Shown piece after piece: positions 42,601 to 54,600 of a stretch of 64,000 bases of DNA. Source of the stretch: Syngnathus acus. Taxonomy: Eukaryota; Chordata; Actinopteri; Syngnathiformes; Syngnathidae. Under the pieces are notes generated by a model. It saw only the letters and a program-made list of their open reading frames with translations, ran no database searches and had not been told where the DNA came from. A program made the translations under genes and the position numbers. Each line of letters opens with the position of its first letter. Position 1 is the stretch's first letter. The DNA lies in NCBI RefSeq assembly GCF_901709675.1, contig NC_051090.1:5967842-6031841 (forward strand), given 5' to 3'.

Positions 42601-45600
42601 CTCTTTCCCTTCTTCATAATTGCCTTTTACTTAATGTGCTCAGCCGCAGGAATACTAATGCGTGCCGAGATAGCCATCGAAATGTTCTCCGTGTGCGTTT
42701 GTGAGTGACATCTGGTGGCCGGACGCTCACACTGCATGCAAAAATATTGGGAGTCTGCAGTGGTAATCAGTCATTAGCTGTGATTGGTAAGAACCTGAGT
42801 GGGTTTTTTTTTTTGTGAGCTCACTTCCAAAAGAGAGCGGTGATAAGCATATTGACAGAAGGTGACGTGTGATAGGCCGCACCTCACCAATCACACACGG
42901 CGGATTCCTCACAAACACACCGTCGACTCCGGCGGATCAGATGGTGGTGCAGAGTGGACGGCGATGGATGCATGCGGAGCCAAAGAATCAATGGCAGTTA
43001 ACCTGGAATGAGTATTTTGTTCACGGCCGGCTGCTCGGCTCATTTGGCTGTGCGCTTTCAGTAACTCCCGTGTGGCTAACAGCTTCCGTAAATGTCAGAG
43101 ATACAGAGGAGATACAAGATGACAACAAACAAGGGCAGCTCAGAGAGCACCTATAAATATAGCTCATCATTGTAAGCTGTCGGTAATGCTAAGGACGGCG
43201 TTTTCGATCCTTGATTCGGGCCAAGGCACAAAAAATAACATTGGTCAAGAAATGCTCTAACAACACAATACTTGTTTGAGCCGTAACTGGAGCAATGCAC
43301 TTCCTGGTTCACTTGTCAAGGTTATAGATTTAAAGATTTTAACCAAACCAAATGTCCCCAAAGATTTGCGATTAGTGTATTTTATGTGACAGAAATCTCA
43401 TGCAATAATGATGAGCTCATCTTTATTTTCCAAGAAATTCACATAATTATTGTGTGACGGCCTTGACTTATTCTAAATCACAACAGTGCACTTTGCGAAT
43501 TAAAAATAAATGTGATAACCGAAAAGTTGATCTGTGTGTGTTGTTGTTTTTTGTTGTTGTTTTTTAAAAAAAATAAATAAATTATTTCCGCAGGTGTTCA
43601 CTCATGGGTTTTGATCTCAATCGCCACTGGCAAGACCCCTCCCCATGGGCACACCCCACACTTCATGCTGTCAAACAACTCATTTTGGAAATGAGCCAAG
43701 ACCCGGTGAGTGTTTGTGAAGAAAAAAAAAAGTGCTTAAATGTGACCTTGGAGCCGACGCATCCCATTCCTCGAGCTTAGCCAAGTACGGTGTGCCGTCT
43801 CCCTGCTTGGTTCAGCAGGTTTCCGCCAATCTCGTTTGCGCTCGTGTGCTTGTGGGGTGCAAGATAAGCTAGTCAGCACCTCCAGAATGTCAGCGTGGCT
43901 CTCTTGACCATTCCTAATGTTTTACTCAAGCAAGTTTCTTTGCTTTCACTTGCTACTCGCCCCGCCTCTCTCCGATTAAAGGGACGCTGTCAAAGGGCGT
44001 CTACGCGGGCCAGGTTTTTTTATTTTCTTCTTTGTTTCTTTGGTAATTATAAGCAGAGCAGCAGGTTGGTGGGATTACTGAAGGTCAGTTAGTGTCCTGG
44101 GAATATTCTACCCTTTTGTACACTCTTCTAAAGCTGATAAGGGGCGGGACGAGGGGCAGGCCAGAAATGGGGTGAGGTGCGAGGCTGGCATGGCGCAGAT
44201 TAACCTTTTTCCCCTCCAGCGCTGACACTGATCGATAAACTCTGTCACGGCGGCGGGATCCACTTATTGCTGTCATTCACACCCGCTGGCACAAACACAA
44301 CCTTATTTATCATTTATAATTGAAAACTTATAATTAACAAAATAACAATGGGAAAAATGAAATTGAAATGATTTTATTTTGCAAAAGTAACATTAAAAAA
44401 ATAAAAATGCATTGAAAAAAAAAAAGAAATTTTTTTGCCATAGCCCACAATGGAAGAAAAATTAAATTGGATTTTTTTTTTACAAAAATCACAACATTGA
44501 AAAAATAAAAATAATTTGGAAAAAAAATACAACATTTTTTGCCATAGCCCACAATGGAAAAAAATTCAATTGAATTTTTTTTTTTACAAAAGTAACATTA
44601 AAAAAAATAAAAATGCTTTGAAAAAAAACAAATTTTGCAATAGCCCACTGCAGCTAGATTTTTCCATGCATGGCAGGCCTAAGACCACCTTTGCCAGGGG
44701 GTCATTTTAACTCTTTTGTGTTTGTCATTATGTGTGTCAGTTTACCATTTTAAACTAACCCGCGGTTAACAGTGTAGACACCTTATTGCCATCTTCTCTT
44801 TCTTTCTGTGGCTAATCACCTCTACAGCCTCCTCCATGACTCCCTCATAATTGCCTCTTCATGTCTGTCGGTCTGTCTGTCTGGCAGCAGCCGGTTAATC
44901 CCATTAGAAGCTCTACTCACGTGTGAGGCTCCCTAATGCCAATGTCAATGACAAGTGCGCTGCCAGGTGGCCTCGGTGCCGCTGCCCTCCATTCATGCTC
45001 ATTTCACACGGCGGGCACAAGGTCCACCCGGGCCGGGAGCTCCATTAACAGGAGATCAGCAGCAGTTATGGCAGCGCAATTGGCCAGAGTTAACGAAAGC
45101 CCGCCCTCACTCGCCGACAAATCAGTTTATTGGTCAAGTGAGGACGATGGGTGCGAAAAAAGTCCAATTTTCAGGTAGTTTGTCACGACGCAAACAAAAC
45201 GGCCAAAACAAAACCAGCTGGCAGTGGAGAGATTGATCTCCGTCCGATGTGTGTCTCTTGACTCAGATATTACAGCAGCATATTACTGCACCCCCCTCCA
45301 CGTGTACGCATCCACAAATGATGAGGCAAATAAATAAATATATCACTTACTGCGAGAAAATAACGGATGGTCCCGCAATTCCTGCCAGAAGGCAACAGGT
45401 GGTGTTTGACAAACTCAATTCTTGAGTCAGCCATGAGACTAAACTAAAAAAAAAAAAAAAGACACCCTCAGAAAATCACATTCTGGGTTGGGTTTTGTTT
45501 TTTTGACCATGACACATTCTCCCATGTGTTTATGCCATTTGCTTGAACCTTAATGGCAAAAGATAGGATTGGCTTAAAAACATAAATACTTATTACCAAA

Positions 45601-48600
45601 TATGGCAATTAGGAATTAAGGCATCAGTGCAGTTTCAAAAGCTAGCACGCATGATTTTGATGAAACTACTTTGCAGGCTATTATCCTGTTGAAACCCTGA
45701 GAAAAGCACCGGTATTTATTTATAATACTTGTAAACATCCCAGTCATAGCTCTCATCAGCTTCCATCTGAAGGCAAGCTGTTTGATGAAATTCCATCATT
45801 TACCATCTGCAGCTAAGCGTTGGTCAGCAGTGGGAAAAAAAAAAAGTGGCCAATGGAGTCAGTGATGCAAGGAGCTATAATCTGTTTCCAAAGTAGCGCC
45901 TTGTTTGTTTTGAAAGAGAGAAATGGAGAGGGATAAAAGAGAAAAGTGAGGGTGGTGGGGGAGAGAAAAAAAAACAGAAAGACGTCCGGAGAAACAAATG
46001 GACCCATCTCGTTGGTAAAGCATTGCTTTTCCAGCTCATTTATCAAATGCAGAAGAAGAATTCTGTTTGATTGGCTGATTACCAAAAGCATTCATCACTG
46101 CCTGACGCTTCCCCACCACTTTGACAGTGCCATTTTGGATAATTTGTTAAAGATGACACAGAGGTCGTTGTTGCCCTGGCTTCTTTCTGACCTTTTTAAT
46201 ATTAGAAAATTAATTTTCTGCCCAAAACAAAAACATTAGGTGCTGTCAAGACACGGTGATGAATTTTGCACCTTGAAATCTCTCCAAATGCCGACCGACC
46301 TTCCGTCCTCCTGCACATTTTCTCTTCTTCTATCTCTACTTTTCTTTCTTCAACACTTCTACTTGCATTATGTGCCAAGCTGTGATGTTTGTGTTTGTTC
46401 AAAGCCACTCACGTGTGCGTTTAAGTGTCCTCTGGTGTCAGCCAAACATTTCCAAGCCTTTTTGGAGAGGCAATTTTTTCCCCCATCCTTCTCGCTTCAA
46501 TCCCTTCATCATACCTCTTTAGTTTTAGCCCCGCTGGAAGCCGAATTGTCTCGTCTTCACAGATAAGACCACTTCTGCCGATGTCTCATTTTATCCGAAG
46601 CAGGATCCATTTCCCAATTTAAATTCTAACCGGAAAAAAATAAATTTAAATTTTTGTCAACATTCTTATGATGGAGTTTCACTTTCGTCCGACCAATACA
46701 AGTACTGATGAGTCGTCGCCGATACTGATACCAGTACCGATACTACTCGTCGTTTTGATGCGAAAACACAATTTTGAGGGAGACTTCGTACATATATTAA
46801 GAGATAAATAAAGTGAAGTCATGACTATGTTTAAATTATACATTCAATTCTAATTGAACTTGGAAAGGAAGTTTGCTGTTCAAGTTTTTTTCCGAGATTT
46901 TGACACACTTGTCTTGTCACCTCCGCCGCGGTGAGCTTCCTTCTCTACTCCATACGCAAAAGTCGAGGCACAACGAGGTGTCTGCACCCGTTCAGCCTGA
47001 TTACGTTCATAAACGGATAAATACCGTCATCAATATATGAGAGCGCCATCCGTGCTGACATGAAAGGAGGGAGGGAAAAACAGAGTGATGGAACCAGGCG
47101 GTCGGAGAAAGGTTTTGTCTCATTTCCTCTCGCCCCTGAAGCGGGTCGTGCCATCTGCCGTGTTCTGTCACTATGACATCGTTAGAGGGTCACTGACCAT
47201 GTGCCCCCGCTTCTCGCGATTGGCTCCTTGAACCTACGACATGCTGCGTGGAATATTACACAAATGTTCAGGTGATGGATTCTTCCATCTTTTCTTTTTT
47301 TTGTTGGTCAAAATGTATTTTTTTTATAACTGCATCCTTTTGCCCAAAGTCACCTGTGTTAGGCCCCACCCACCAGCTTAATGATGACAACAGCTATAGA
47401 GCAGGGGGTTTCAATTGGTTTTGTCCAAGTGACCATCATTATAACCGAAATATTATTTTATTTCGTATAGGAAGAGGATTGACGTGCTATTTATTTGCAT
47501 CTGTATGTCTATTTTGGGAATCTCTGCCACATTTGACTTAATTTTTAGCTGAAAAAATAAATCAAGTCTAAATAATAACTTTTTAAAAACGTTACAATTC
47601 TTTTCAATTTTGCCGACCACCTGCAATATCCCAAGGGACCACTAGAGGGCCGCGGACCACCGGTTGAAAACCCTGCTATAGAGAATAATTTCACTTCTCA
47701 CTCCATCACACTTGTCCCCCCCCCACGGGCCATCCATATTTAAATGTTAGCATAGAAGCTCACATGGCGAATGAGATTAACTTTTCTTTGCGAACAAGCG
47801 GAACTTTTCCTTCTCCTCCAAAAGGTATGCTGCTGATGCAAAGGGCTTTATTCCCGAGCTTGTAATCCTGCTTCAATCAGCTTTTTTTTTTTTCCTTCCC
47901 CGTGTAAGGATAAGCTGGGCATTTATGGCTCTCGCCGCACCCCCCGCACCCCGCTCTAATTAACATGCAGCAGATAAGCACTTGTAAGACAAAATTCATT
48001 CGTTTGACCTTCTTGGATTTACAATAAACTGTTTATGGCCACCGTGAGTTCAGCACACACGGGGCGCTTTTCCCCGGAGTTTTCATCACCGAGCTTTTTA
48101 GTTTGTCTTTTCGGAGAAGCGTTTGTTTGGACCGGTCGTCTCGCTCCGCCACTTAAATTGTCTTTTGACTTTCATTCAGCAGGGTCTGTTTCTTAATTGC
48201 CCCTAATTGCTTAATTACAATTTCAAATGAACAATTCTGTAGGTCAGAGCGGGTTGCTAATTGAAGCATCAATCACAGTAGGCGGCCTGCAGAACTGTCT
48301 GGCTTTGATTGACAGTGCATTAAGCGAGCATTGTAGTCGGCTTGGATGTGACATTGTGGCGGGCTGTTATTTATGTGACCACGCCGTCATAACTGTCCTT
48401 CATGGGATGTTGTGAAGGAGAACTCAATCTGGGGACAAAAGTGCTCAGAATTAATTGGAATTTAAAAAAAAAAAATGTTTCACACACAAGAGGCATGTTC
48501 TCCTTCCACTAGTGTGTCTATTTGCTCTTCAGTGAGCTGGAACCATAATTTTGTCACTTGACGCCATAACGTAGACAACCACCTAAATATACGCTTGATA

Positions 48601-51600
48601 GTCATGCTTGAAGAAATCTGTTTTGTGGTCGCTACAGCACAGTGATGGTTTAGGGTCAAAGAACGTTAGATATGGGCGAGACATGACGTCAAAAGCCCAA
48701 GGCTGTCAAGCGGAGGGTTGAACTTTTAAGCAAAAGTAGGAAAAACAAAAGTCCACCGTGTTAACATGACAGCATCAGCCAAGCGTGCATCTATGCTTGG
48801 GATTCAAACCCAGAACCTCAGCACTGGCAGGCTTGGATGTTTGATACACCCTTCAAACTGCTGGGTTACAAATTGGATCCAACTTTTTTTTTTTTTTTTT
48901 TGATAAAATACTTTCTATCCCTAATCAAGTGGCTGTAACGCTAACTTTCTTTGCCAAATGCTGGAAAAGCATGTTGGATTTTGTGACAATGTGTCGGTCT
49001 CATTTTTTTTTTAACCTGACTATATGAGACATGGTTAGAATTTTTTTTTTTTTTAACTTTATTTATTTATATTTTTAAACTGTCAGCAGGGAACCCAACA
49101 AAAATTGTGATACGAACCGCAATTCCTCCGTCTCACCTTTTTCCTCTTTTTATTCCCCCTCCTCCACTCAGGGGTGGTTTCCCCCGTTTGGATGAAACTC
49201 CCCCACGTCGCTCTCAACCTTAAGTGAGCCGGATAGGCCGCTGTCTCTTTTTATACCGGCCCATCTCCCTCGCTTTTATCTCTTTGTCTCTATATATTAC
49301 CTTCGCCTTGCATTTCCGTCCATTCCTCCCTCCGTTTTCTTTTCCTTCCGCCGTCTTCCCTCCTCCTCCCTTTCCGAGCGCCTTCCCCCTGCCGCCGTTC
49401 CTTCTCTCCTCTGGGGCTCCATCCATCAGGTTGTCGGGGGCCGCTAGTGGCCGACTCCCAGCCACCATATTTCACCGCCAGCCAGCCAAGCAGCTGACAG
49501 CGCAGCCACCGCCAGGAAATTGCTTTGGCTGTGAGCGGAATTTCAAACGCGGGGCCGCTCCGCATCAAGCGGGCCGCCCAAGAACCGCATCCCTCGCTCT
49601 CTTTCTGTCTCTCCACCCTGTCAATCTCCGTGCACGCCTCCACACACATCTCTATGCTTTTTCTTCCCATGTTTGTCTTTTTTTTTTTGGGCACGCGCTC
49701 TCTCCCGTCTCTGCTTGGCTCCCCGCCGCCGTCTTTTTTTCCTCCCAGCACTGTTTTCGCTTCTTGTTTTCTGTGTTTTAGTTGTTCCACCTCTCTGCCT
49801 TCTCCCTCCTTCCTCCTGCCCCCTCTTTCTCGACAAACATGGGGAATAAAGGGAGCTGCTGAAAGTGCAATGAGAGGTAGAGGAGGTAGCGGTGCTGAAG
49901 TGTACGGGTGGCTATGCTCCAGTTTTGCACTTTTACACGCCTGAGATTGTTTACAAAGACTTTTCAACAAATACATATTGAGAGTTAGATATTAGATTGT
50001 ATGATTTTGATATGTGGGTCATGACCATGTTTGTCTGTGTCCCGACGACAGAGCGTTAGCTTGGAGTTCTACATCGACGTCCACGCTCACTCCACCATGC
50101 TGAACGGCTTCATGTACGGCAACGTGTTTGAGGACGAGGAGCGCGTCCAGAGACAGGCCGTCTTCCCCAGACTGCTGTGCCACAACGCGCACGACTTTTC
50201 CTTTGTCAGTCTTAGCGCACACACACACACAAACACACAAGTTGTGCATTTGTGAATTGTATCTTCATAAAATGGGAAGTCAGGCTGAATATTGCTAGCG
50301 GGACATGTGGCCCAGGGGTCATTCCCCCCCACTCTGCCCATTCAGCATGACCCACAATGCATTGCTGCAGCAGCACAACACAATCATGGTAAAATCCCAA
50401 CGGTGGCTGCAAGTTTGCATTTCAGCGGCAGAGTGACAGTTATTGCTAACAGTTTTTTCCCGCGACACATTGTGTAGCATTGCTGACACCCGCAAATCAA
50501 ACACATTGTTTTATTGTCATTTCCATGTTGTAAGAGGTATTTATCAAATGCAGTAGATATATTTACATTTTCTTTTGTGTCTATTTGGGGCAACAAATGT
50601 CAGAATGGTTTGAGTTTTAACACGAGGGTTCAAAGAAAGTGCTTTCCAGAAGTTGCCTCATCTCGTCTCCTTTGTGTTTTTCTTTCTGGCAGTCCAACAC
50701 GTCTTTTAACCGTGACGTGGTGAAGGCCGGCACTGGCAGACGTTTCCTCGGCGGTCTCCTTGACGACACGTCCTACTGCTACACTCTAGAGGTGTCTTTC
50801 TACAGCTACATGACCTCTGGCAGCACGGTCCCCGTGGCCTACACTGAGGAGACATGTATCCTTGGCTGTGTCTTTTCTCTTTATGTTCGGGTCGACAGCA
50901 ACCGTAACGCCCCTTTTGTGTCTGGTAATTAGGCGGCCGGTGTGTCGTCAAAATGACAACGTAGAGGCTTTGTGTGCGAGTTTGCATCAGGTCGTGCGCA
51001 CTCACTACAAAAGCCACGTTGCTCTTTTGTCGCCTCCCGTCGTGACAGGTACACCGAGTTAAAACGAGGACGCGATAGCCTCGTCTATTGATTCCGGCAG
51101 GCCCGTGTGTAGTCAGGCTCGGGTGACGCTTTGATTGCGCTAAACAAAAGAACAACGAGGCAAACAAGGTTCGTGGCGAACGCGATCGTTGGGACGCACA
51201 AACGCACATCGCGGCCGCTCAAGGTCGCTTGTGTCTTAATGGGCGCTGATAAGAGGAGGAAGTTTTCCCTTCGGCCGACCTTCTCCAGACTGGAGGGCTC
51301 CCGAGAGCGGGCCGACGGCGCCGAGATCTCGGCGAGTGTTTTAGAGAGGTGATAAGGAGTCTTACGTGTGATGTGCTTAAGTGTTCCTGCAGATGGAAGG
51401 GAGGTTGGAGGTGGATGTAGCCCTAGTGCCCTCTAGTGCCACGACTCGTGCCACCACAGGGAAGCTTGAGTGCAGAAAGGAACATTGGCGGCTTAATTAA
51501 CACTGCAGCAAGATGTGCGTTGTTGTGCTTTGCAGTGGCTTCATCATATTGAGAGCCGGGTGTCATATCTTCCAAATCGTGTTTAATTATGAGACACATT

Positions 51601-54600
51601 CTAGCTAATATTGGAGTTAAAGTCACTTCTTAATTGCTGCGTTTGTCTTTTCACTGTATTCGCAATAATGTGGCAAACAGCTGTAAGAAGGCACGCTAAG
51701 AGATCATATTGACAAAAAAAAAAGACTATTTGATAATGAGGAATGAGGAAAAACACTAGGGCAGGGCCATAATGGATTTTTCAAACAAATAGATGGACCA
51801 GGTCATTCCTAAATGAGGTTGGAAGTGTGCATGTAAAATATATGGGAAAATAATAATAAATAATAATAATTTATGATAATGATAATCATTATAATAATAA
51901 TGAAAATAATGGTCTATCTGGATCTTGGTGTGTAGCACTTGTGTTGTCCTGAGATTTTTGGCTCGTGATTTAGGTTTTGTTCCATTTCCATGCCAGGTCA
52001 AATTGGAAGAGAAGTCTGCCCCTGGTGGGTGGACTTCCCTGTTCTTTTTTTGTTTTCCAGTCAAGTGTGTGTTTGTGTTCATTTATGAAAAGGGGACGGT
52101 CACAATGTGGCAAGGTCCCGTGTGGTGGGCAAGCTTCACAAGGGGAACCCGGTGCAGACTGGAGATTGGGGTCAGGCAGGTTGAAGGAGCCGACCATGTC
52201 GCTTTTTCCGCCCCAGCGCTCTGCTCGATGGAGCGTACAAATCATCAACAGAGACCTTTAGCACCTCCACCCCACCTTTCTTCACCCCCCCCCGACACAC
52301 ACACATATACACACACATCCTGGCACGCAATCAAAACCAACACATAACAAATAAATAATGACCACTTATTCAACCACTTGACTGTTCTTCTCCAAAACTG
52401 GCCTCTTAACATTTCTCCTTTTTGTCACAGTTTGCAAGCGATCCAAGTGTGTCTGCATGTTCCACTCATGTCCTCCTTTCTCCTCAGTCTGTCCTTTCCT
52501 CTCGTCTCATCACCCAGAACATAACAGCTCGTTATATCATCTAGTCAAGCTGAGAATCCTCTTCTCCAAAACAGCAGGGACAACCTCTATCCTGTCTGCC
52601 TTCTCTTTGTCCTCTAATCATCCGCTCCCTCCACGTGTGTCTCCGTGCATGTGTCTGTGCGTGCTGCCTTCCTTCCTTCCTTCATGTGTTTCCTTTTACA
52701 TTTACTTACTTGTCACACCATTAAGTAAAGCAAACCCCTCCCACCGCTAACTAAAAGAGCATTTGATCCGTTTTTTTGTCGACTGAAAACGACATCACAG
52801 TGCCAAAGGGCTCAGCTTGCCAACGTCACATGACCAAACCCCCCAAAAAGATAGTGATTTGGCAAAATGGCCGACCTATTTTTGTGCAATGTTAATGTTA
52901 CAGTGGTTTGCGATAATAAATACCATTTGTGTCATTTCTGATGAACACTTAGGCCCACTACACTCCTGCATTTTATCGTCGGTCACGATGGATGCACCTA
53001 AGGAGAAAAGTGAGGCGCTACTTGGTGTGAAAAGTTTGAGAAACACCGCTTTAGGAAATTAATGCTGTGAATGATTGCAGTTGTAAGCGCGCGAGACCTT
53101 GTTGTTGGCTCGTTCGTGCATCATGCGGAGATCTTTGACTTTGAAGACTTGGCTAAACTTGAAAGTACATTTACGCCGGTACTCCTCCGTGAAAAGATTT
53201 TAATCGTGTTGTCCTCGCCAGGGACTGTGTGTTTGCCTCTGGATCCGCAGAAACACACACTCATTGTCAGCTGACAGTCAGCCGTGCACCACACAACAGT
53301 GGGAAGCCATGAAATAGCAGAGCTGCCACTGGAACGCACTACGCATCAGTGCACCTGACACCCAGCGGAGGGGCTGTGACAGGTATGCAAATGATATAGC
53401 TTGGAGGCAAATATGCTTCGCTTCCTCACATCACACACATCATCTCGCGCCAGCGGGTGCGCTGCCTCACACGTGCTCCAGCAGAGGCGCACAGCTGATT
53501 GCACAGGTATTGTCAAAAGAAAGCATTGGTTTGTTTGGATGTGAGCGTTGGCAACCATGCACAAAATCGTGCTAATGTCCGCTCGCTCGTCGTGGTCGGA
53601 CATGATGACGTGTAGAGGAAAGGTCGCGGGGACCCGCTCGCTAACTGAAAGAGGAGTCGGTGAGCCGAAAGTGGCAGTTGATGTGTGATCGGTGACAAAG
53701 TGCCAAGATGAGACCGGTGTCATTGTCACCTATGAGTGCTGGAAGCAAAAAAAAAAAAAAAAAACGGCATAGTATTGAGCCAAATCCTTTACTACAAAAG
53801 AAAGTAGTCTAAAATGTATTTCAGTTCAAAAGCTGACAAAATATTATTGATTACAGTTGTGCCTTGGAATATGAATTGAATTCTTTTTGTGATATTGCTC
53901 ATAACTCAAAACACTTGTATGCTGCTTGTAGTGAAAAGAGTTGAATTCACAGCCACCATGCAATGTTCGTCTCTCAAATTTCAGCTCATAAGTCAAAGCA
54001 AAAAATAATCAAATCGAGCAAAAGGCTAAAAAAAAAAAAAAATCACATACTAAATAATTTCCCCCAAATTAACTTGGATAGTGCTGGTGCTGATTAACAG
54101 AAAAAAATGCCTGGCCACAGTTTTTCTGCCAACAAAATTTGTATTATTGTAATCAGGACTGAACTCTGCATGAGCAAAAGAAAACTGCATAACAAAAATT
54201 GTTGAATTAGCTAAAGATAATGACTGAAGAAAACACACCATACTTGTATCTCTCTAGTTGTTTTTTTTTTATACATCATGCAATTTATGGAGGTCAAAAA
54301 AAGTAACCAAAGTATGATAAGAAAATAACGTTACCTGTTTTCACATCAGGAAAAAAAAAATAATAATACAAGTGTTATGTGGATACTAACTACTAGAATT
54401 GAAGTATTTTCTGTGTTAAAATTCAAAAGTTGTCTTTCAGTAATCCTGTGAGGACAAATTAAGTTGTCTCTTTTGTTAGCTATAAATAGTTTATCATTTA
54501 TCATTGTCTCATTCATGGGCATTCCTTCCGCATGTGGGAAACAGGTGTTAGGCCTTGCCAGAGGTCTTCGCTGCACTGATTGTCTTTTCCCCCCTTAGTT

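Larger units (their letters stand above)
43706..50051 (+). other. AGBL4 intron
   Basis: 6.3 kb without coding signal. It contains an AT-rich tandem repeat, a hAT MITE, a SINE-like fragment, a candidate enhancer and a pyrimidine-rich block, each listed separately. Confidence 0.7.

Noticed and set aside
45015-45040. KVHPGRE reading resembling the AGBL4 HPGE motif
   Set aside because: Stop nearby, no splice sites, and located after the downstream exons; the true HPGE exon is at 41014-41103.
49224-49976. 185- and 228-codon frames on opposite strands
   Set aside because: Both result from the pyrimidine-rich block, which lacks stop codons; the products are Pro/Ser/Phe or Lys/Arg/Glu-rich without a fold.
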